A stretch of 64,000 nt of DNA from Otis tarda (lineage: Eukaryota; Chordata; Aves; Otidiformes; Otididae), in the NCBI GenBank assembly GCA_026413225.1, contig CM048555.1:77755785-77819784 (forward strand), written 5' to 3'. Shown here in pieces: positions 60,201 to 64,000 of this stretch (the stretch's first letter is position 1; each line of letters opens with the position of its first letter). The translations under genes and the position numbers were made by a program. The notes under the pieces were generated by a model. The model worked only from the letters and a program-made list of their open reading frames with translations, ran no database searches and had not been told where the DNA came from.

Positions 60201-61293
60201 GATCTTTGGCTTTCTCCTTGGAAATGGAAAATTTCAGTTTCGTGTAAAAGACAGGGTTGGTTTTCGTTCTACCTGTGCTCAGCCTTGCCACTCATTCTTT
60301 CTACTACAAGCATTATCAAAGAAAGCAAATCATATAATTACCTCCTGTTCCCCAAAAGATTTTGTAATTGAGGTACACTACTTAACCTTTCAACCTTTTT
60401 TTTAATGTCCGTGCAGAAAAGATTATAATATTGAACCAATTCAGAAAATGTAATTGTAAGTTAGTCTTTTTTTAACACTTATCTATGGCATGTTCTTTTT
60501 CTTACAAATTAGATCTACAAGTTGGGTCAGTGGCAGATTTCAGTATCTTATCATATTATGTAATGGGTGTATATACTATTGCTTCTACATTACTAAACAC
60601 ATATCAGAACTCATATGAGAATTTTAGAAATAGTTAGAATTATGAAAAATATTTCTCTAAACCTGTAAAATGGCCAAACAATATCGTTTCAAATTTTTCC
60701 TCCACTGGAAATATAAGGTCTTACTGAAATATTTGAATGGAAAATGTAAATCAAATAATTTATTTCAAGTCAATATTTAATCTTTTCCTCTAACTGAGCT
60801 CTTCCATACTTTGTGAAATTAGTAATTCTGGAGTTTTTATACTTCACACTTTGGCTTCTGTTCCCCTACTTCACAACACTGTCCCTGATAAACTGCTGTT
60901 TCTCCCTTTTATGATGTTGTTAGACCTAGAATATACGCAGAGAATTTTTAACTTATTCTCTGAAAATAAAAAAAAAATTAAGATAAAAATAGTTGTCAAA
61001 GTAATAGAACTTCCTACAGAAGAAACTCAATTTTCCCATTGCCTTTACTATCCAGCATAAATTCTTCAGTATTCTTCCATCCCTGTGTCCCCTGAATGCT
61101 CCAGGCCACCTACAGTTATGTCAGATGTCAGTTCTCCTAGCACTCTGATTTTGTTTCACTGGTAAAGATAATGTTGTTAAATTGTCATCTTCTGAAAATA
61201 TCAGAAACGTATAATGTTTTCAAGAAAAATCATGCTCCAGAACTTAGTTTATTGTTACTAGTTTTGATTTACTTGGAAGTTGATCCTGCTGTG
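57291..61293. other. Unique sequence, no gene recognised
   Basis: Contains (ATCC)n at 58268-58286. An ATG-started open frame at 59894-60178 (94 codons) ends in MADGKHHGKY and has no known family. A mixed-motif stretch near 58345-58385 (CAATTAGCTGACAGCTGTAA) has the look of a conserved noncoding element, but this cannot be judged from one genome. Confidence 0.4.
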
Positions 61294-61540
61294 TGTGTTG
61301 GTTTTGTTTAGTGGGGAGGGCTACAGTGGTAGCTTCTGCAAGAAGCTGCTAGAAGTTTCTGCTTTGTCCAATGGACTCAGATGAGTCTAGGGCAGACCCA
61401 TGGCTGGCCAGGGCCAAGCCAATTGGTGATAGAATGTTCAGTGATAATGCCTCTGTGATAACACATTTAAGAAGGGGAAAATTTTTTTTTTTTAAAAAGA
61501 AGCTGAAGCGGGGGCAGACAGGGGGAGGCGCGAGCTTTGT
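61294..61540 (+). mobile_element. 5' part of a solo LTR, 26836/62149 family, truncated
   Basis: It begins TGTGTTGGTTTTGTTTAG and follows the first 245 bases of the 62149 LTR: GGTAGCTTCTGCA, GCCAATTGGTGATAGAATGTTC, and GATAACACATTTAAGAAGGGG with the TATA-like box changed to CATTTAAG. After GGGGGAGGCGCGAGC the match ends. R and U5 are missing. The copy is clearly more diverged than 62149-63292. Confidence 0.85.
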
Positions 61541-62148
61541 GGCAACCCTTTGTGTTGCAAACTGGTACAGAGGTCCTTAACATCAGTCTTCTTTGTTCCA
61601 CTTGCAGCTGTGCAAGTGGTTCTGCTGGTGAGTACAGGGGCCATCGATATACTACTCTGCAATGCAGAGTAAGAATATGTTCAATGTCATCTTGAATCAA
61701 GAAGCATCATCCAAAGAGGTTGTCTTTGATTCCGCTTGAAAAGACTTTTCTTGGAAATGAAGTTGAGGTGGCAGCAATACTGAACATAGTGTAGCTGCAG
61801 CCCGGAAAGGGAAGTCATTGGAAGAAACAAATGCAAGTATCTGTGCCCTTAGTAATAACTGAAGCTGCTCTACGGAAGCAGTCAAGGTCAAGGCTATATA
61901 AATGAAATAAGCAATGCAATTTGTTAAACATCTATTCTTCCTCACTTCATCTATATCTGGCTACAGTCAGCAAGAGAGGCAAACTGATGGATAGGTGCAG
62001 TTACCCAGTGCCTGCAACCTGACAAGGAGCTCTAAGTTACCTGAATTCATGTAATTGCAGACCCTTGGCAGTAAAGGTGAAATTGCAAAAAAAAATATCC
62101 CCAAAATGCCCTTTTCAGATGGTATTTTGACTTTCTTCATTTCACTGG
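61541..62148. other. Unique sequence between two LTRs
   Basis: About 600 bp separate the truncated LTR from the complete one. I see no retroviral primer-binding site or gag-like sequence, so there is no support for reading the pair as a provirus. Confidence 0.5.
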
Positions 62149-62322
62149 TGGTGTGGTTTTGTTTAGTGAGGGGGGGCCTAAAGTGGTAGCTTCTGCAGGA
62201 AACTGATAGAAATTGGCCCCCTTTGTTCAGTGGACTCGGCCGGGCCTAGGGTGGACCCGCTGCTGGCCAAGGCCGAGCCCATTGGTAGCAGAATGTTCCA
62301 TGATAACGCCTCTGCAACAACG

Positions 62323-62330
62323 TATTTAAG
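62323..62330 (+). promoter_or_regulatory. LTR TATA-like box TATTTAAG
   Basis: Identical to the box in the 26836 copy. The inverted CCAAT (62281-62285) is about 40 bp upstream, a normal promoter spacing. Confidence 0.6.
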
Positions 62331-63104
62331 AAGGGGAAAACAGAAAAAAAAAAAAAAAAAGAGAACAAGAGAAGATGTGATGCAGCTGAGCGGTGGCAGA
62401 GGCACAGGCCTCATGGGCCTTGCAGGCCTCACCCTCTGGCCTCTCACCAGGTGGCTGACTGGGCCCAACTTGGCCTGGCCTGGCTGCAAGAAGTGGAGAG
62501 GAGATGAGATGGATGATGTGAAAAGATTCTGAGAGGCATCTGCCAGCCTGTTGTGAAGAGCTTTTCTTGTGAGAGGAACAGCTGCAGACGCCAAGGTCAG
62601 TTCAGAAGGAGGGGGAGGAGTAATGCGGCTCCTGGCCAAGATTCCCCTGTAGCCTGTGGTGATGACCATGGTGGAGCAGGTTGTCCCTCTGCAGCCCATG
62701 GAGGCCCATGGAGGAGCAGAGATCCACCTGGAGCCCATGAAGGACCCCACACCAGGGGAGGTGGATGCCTGAAGGAGGCTGTGGCCCATGAAGGGCCTGC
62801 TGGGACAGCTGTTCTGGAGGGACTGCACCCCGTGGAAGAGATGACCTACGCTGGAGCAGTTTCACAAAGGACTGTGGCATATGGGTAGGACCCCACAACG
62901 GAGCAGGGGAGGAATATGAGGAGTTCTTCCCCCAACCATGAAGCAGCGGCGTAAAATGACGAGTGATGAACTGGCTGCGACCCCCATACCCTCTTCCCCC
63001 CTGTGCCGCTCGGGGCGGGGAAGGTAGTAGAGATAATGTTAAGCTTGGGAAGAGGGAGGCGTGGAGAGAAGATATCTTGTTCCCTGTCTCATTCTCCTGT
63101 AGTA

Positions 63105-63110
63105 ATAAAT
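63105..63110 (+). terminator. LTR polyadenylation signal AATAAA
   Basis: AATAAA in TAGTAATAAATGAATAG, about 780 bp after the TATA-like box and about 180 bp before the LTR end. I noticed no other AATAAA between them. Confidence 0.65.
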
Positions 63111-63297
63111 GAATAGTTTTCCCCAAGTTGAATCTGTTTTGCCTCTATCTGTAACTTTAAGGAGTTTCTCCTTGTCCTTATCTCAAACCTCAAGCCATTT
63201 TTCTTATATTATCTCCCCCTGTTCTCTCGGAGGGTTGGGGAAGTGAGAGAGAGACTGCGTAGTCTGATCCCAATCGGAGCTGAACTACAACAACTGG

Positions 63298-64000
63298 CAT
63301 ACTTTGCATAGATGAATATTAATCTTTATCTTTTACAGTTACAACTTCAGAACCATACAAGGTATGGTAATGTTAGTTCCAAATAACCACAAATAGGTTC
63401 CTCAGTCAGTGCTTTCTGAACAAAAGGAAGTTTTTCCATTGAATTAACAGATGCTGGACTATATCCTAAATCTGCAGTGACTCTGGCCATAGAAACCGTG
63501 TCAGTGTCAAAGACCTTCGGGGAAAGTTTGGAAGTCTGAAGTAGTAAATTAATCTATAACATCACCTGAACTTCAGAGTCTGCTGGAGTGGTGGCCAAGA
63601 TTATTCAAACAATTTTTTTCCAAAAACTGCAGTTTTGACTAACTCAAAACTATCTTCAAATCTGAAACTGAATTTGCTGAACGATTTAAGTCAAAAAGAG
63701 CTTAAAAATCTTTAATCAAGTTCACCAACCTAGGAAGGCAAATGTTTGCTATACTTCCAGAGAAAAACTAAACCAGAATGCAGGAAAACTGTGTTTAAAT
63801 CCTTTTTTTGAACAGTTTTTTTATGCACATCTTTCTAAAGAACATCCTTGACAATCACAGTTCTGGTAGTTCCAATTAGCTCACCCTAGTGAGCTCTCAT
63901 AATATCCATGCTATGTAAATGTTTAAATGCTAACTGGGACCAGGAAGGAACTATTAGGATGCCTCTGCTGTCTCCTCATAATAAGCTCTTTCTTGGTGGC
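63298..64000. other. Unique sequence, no gene recognised
   Basis: AT-rich with short open frames only. No repeat or gene was recognised up to the end of the window. Confidence 0.5.

Larger units (their letters stand above)
62149..63292 (+). mobile_element. Complete solo LTR, 1144 bp, perfect 5-bp target duplication
   Basis: It runs from TGGTGTGGTTTTG to GCTGAACTACAACA and is flanked by ACTGG on both sides (62144-62148 and 63293-63297). It has an inverted CCAAT box (ATTGG, 62281-62285), TATTTAAG (62323-62330), A17 (62344-62360), a GC-rich central part and AATAAA (63105-63110). It aligns end to end with the minus-strand LTR at 26836-27978 (1143 bp). No internal proviral sequence is present. 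Open frames on both strands inside it (62178-62828 minus, 62553-62888 plus, 62602-63126 minus) follow from the GC-rich composition and are not recognised genes. Confidence 0.93.

Noticed and set aside
61294..63292. Provirus with 5' and 3' LTRs of the same family
   Set aside because: The second LTR has its own perfect 5-bp duplication, the first is truncated and more diverged, and the 600 bp between them shows no primer-binding site or viral coding sequence.
1..64000. CRISPR array, operon or other coordinated multi-gene system
   Set aside because: No regularly spaced repeat array and no adjacent functional genes are present. The window is vertebrate noncoding DNA with retroelements.

Overview
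The window looks like avian nuclear DNA, intergenic or deep intronic. The evidence is the repeat content. There are several CR1 non-LTR retrotransposon fragments ending in the bird/reptile CR1 octamer tail (ATTCTATG/ATTCTGTG repeats). There are solo LTRs of endogenous retroviruses with 5- or 6-bp target duplications. Nothing resembling mammalian L1 or Alu was recognised. Recognisable interspersed repeats cover roughly 15% of the window and the rest is AT-rich unique sequence. The LTR families fit a neoavian bird better than a galliform, but that is only an impression from memory of the families.

Layout: 1-15858 is unique sequence apart from a short CR1 3' end (2155-2443) and two notable palindromes. 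15859-17560 is a stacked repeat block: a solo LTR, an ancient decayed CR1-like reverse transcriptase and a piece of another LTR. 18847-19039 holds local tandem and inverted repeats. 19366-20716 is the best-preserved CR1, with an open reading frame whose reverse transcriptase has lost motif A. 26836-27978 is a complete 1.14-kb solo LTR on the minus strand. 32019-36091 holds two CR1 pieces and another solo LTR. 36092-51957 is almost featureless. 51958-52677 holds two LTR remnants, and 54480-55010 a second ancient CR1 on the minus strand. 56260-57290 is a CR1 split by a later solo LTR. 61294-63292 holds a truncated LTR and then a complete plus-strand copy of the 26836 family.

No host protein-coding exon, tRNA, rRNA or other RNA gene could be supported. 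The only coding sequence with recognisable homology is retrotransposon reverse transcriptase, and every copy is disabled. No coordinated multi-gene system is visible. The informative content is the insertion history: exact target duplications, nesting, and the specific lesions in each element.
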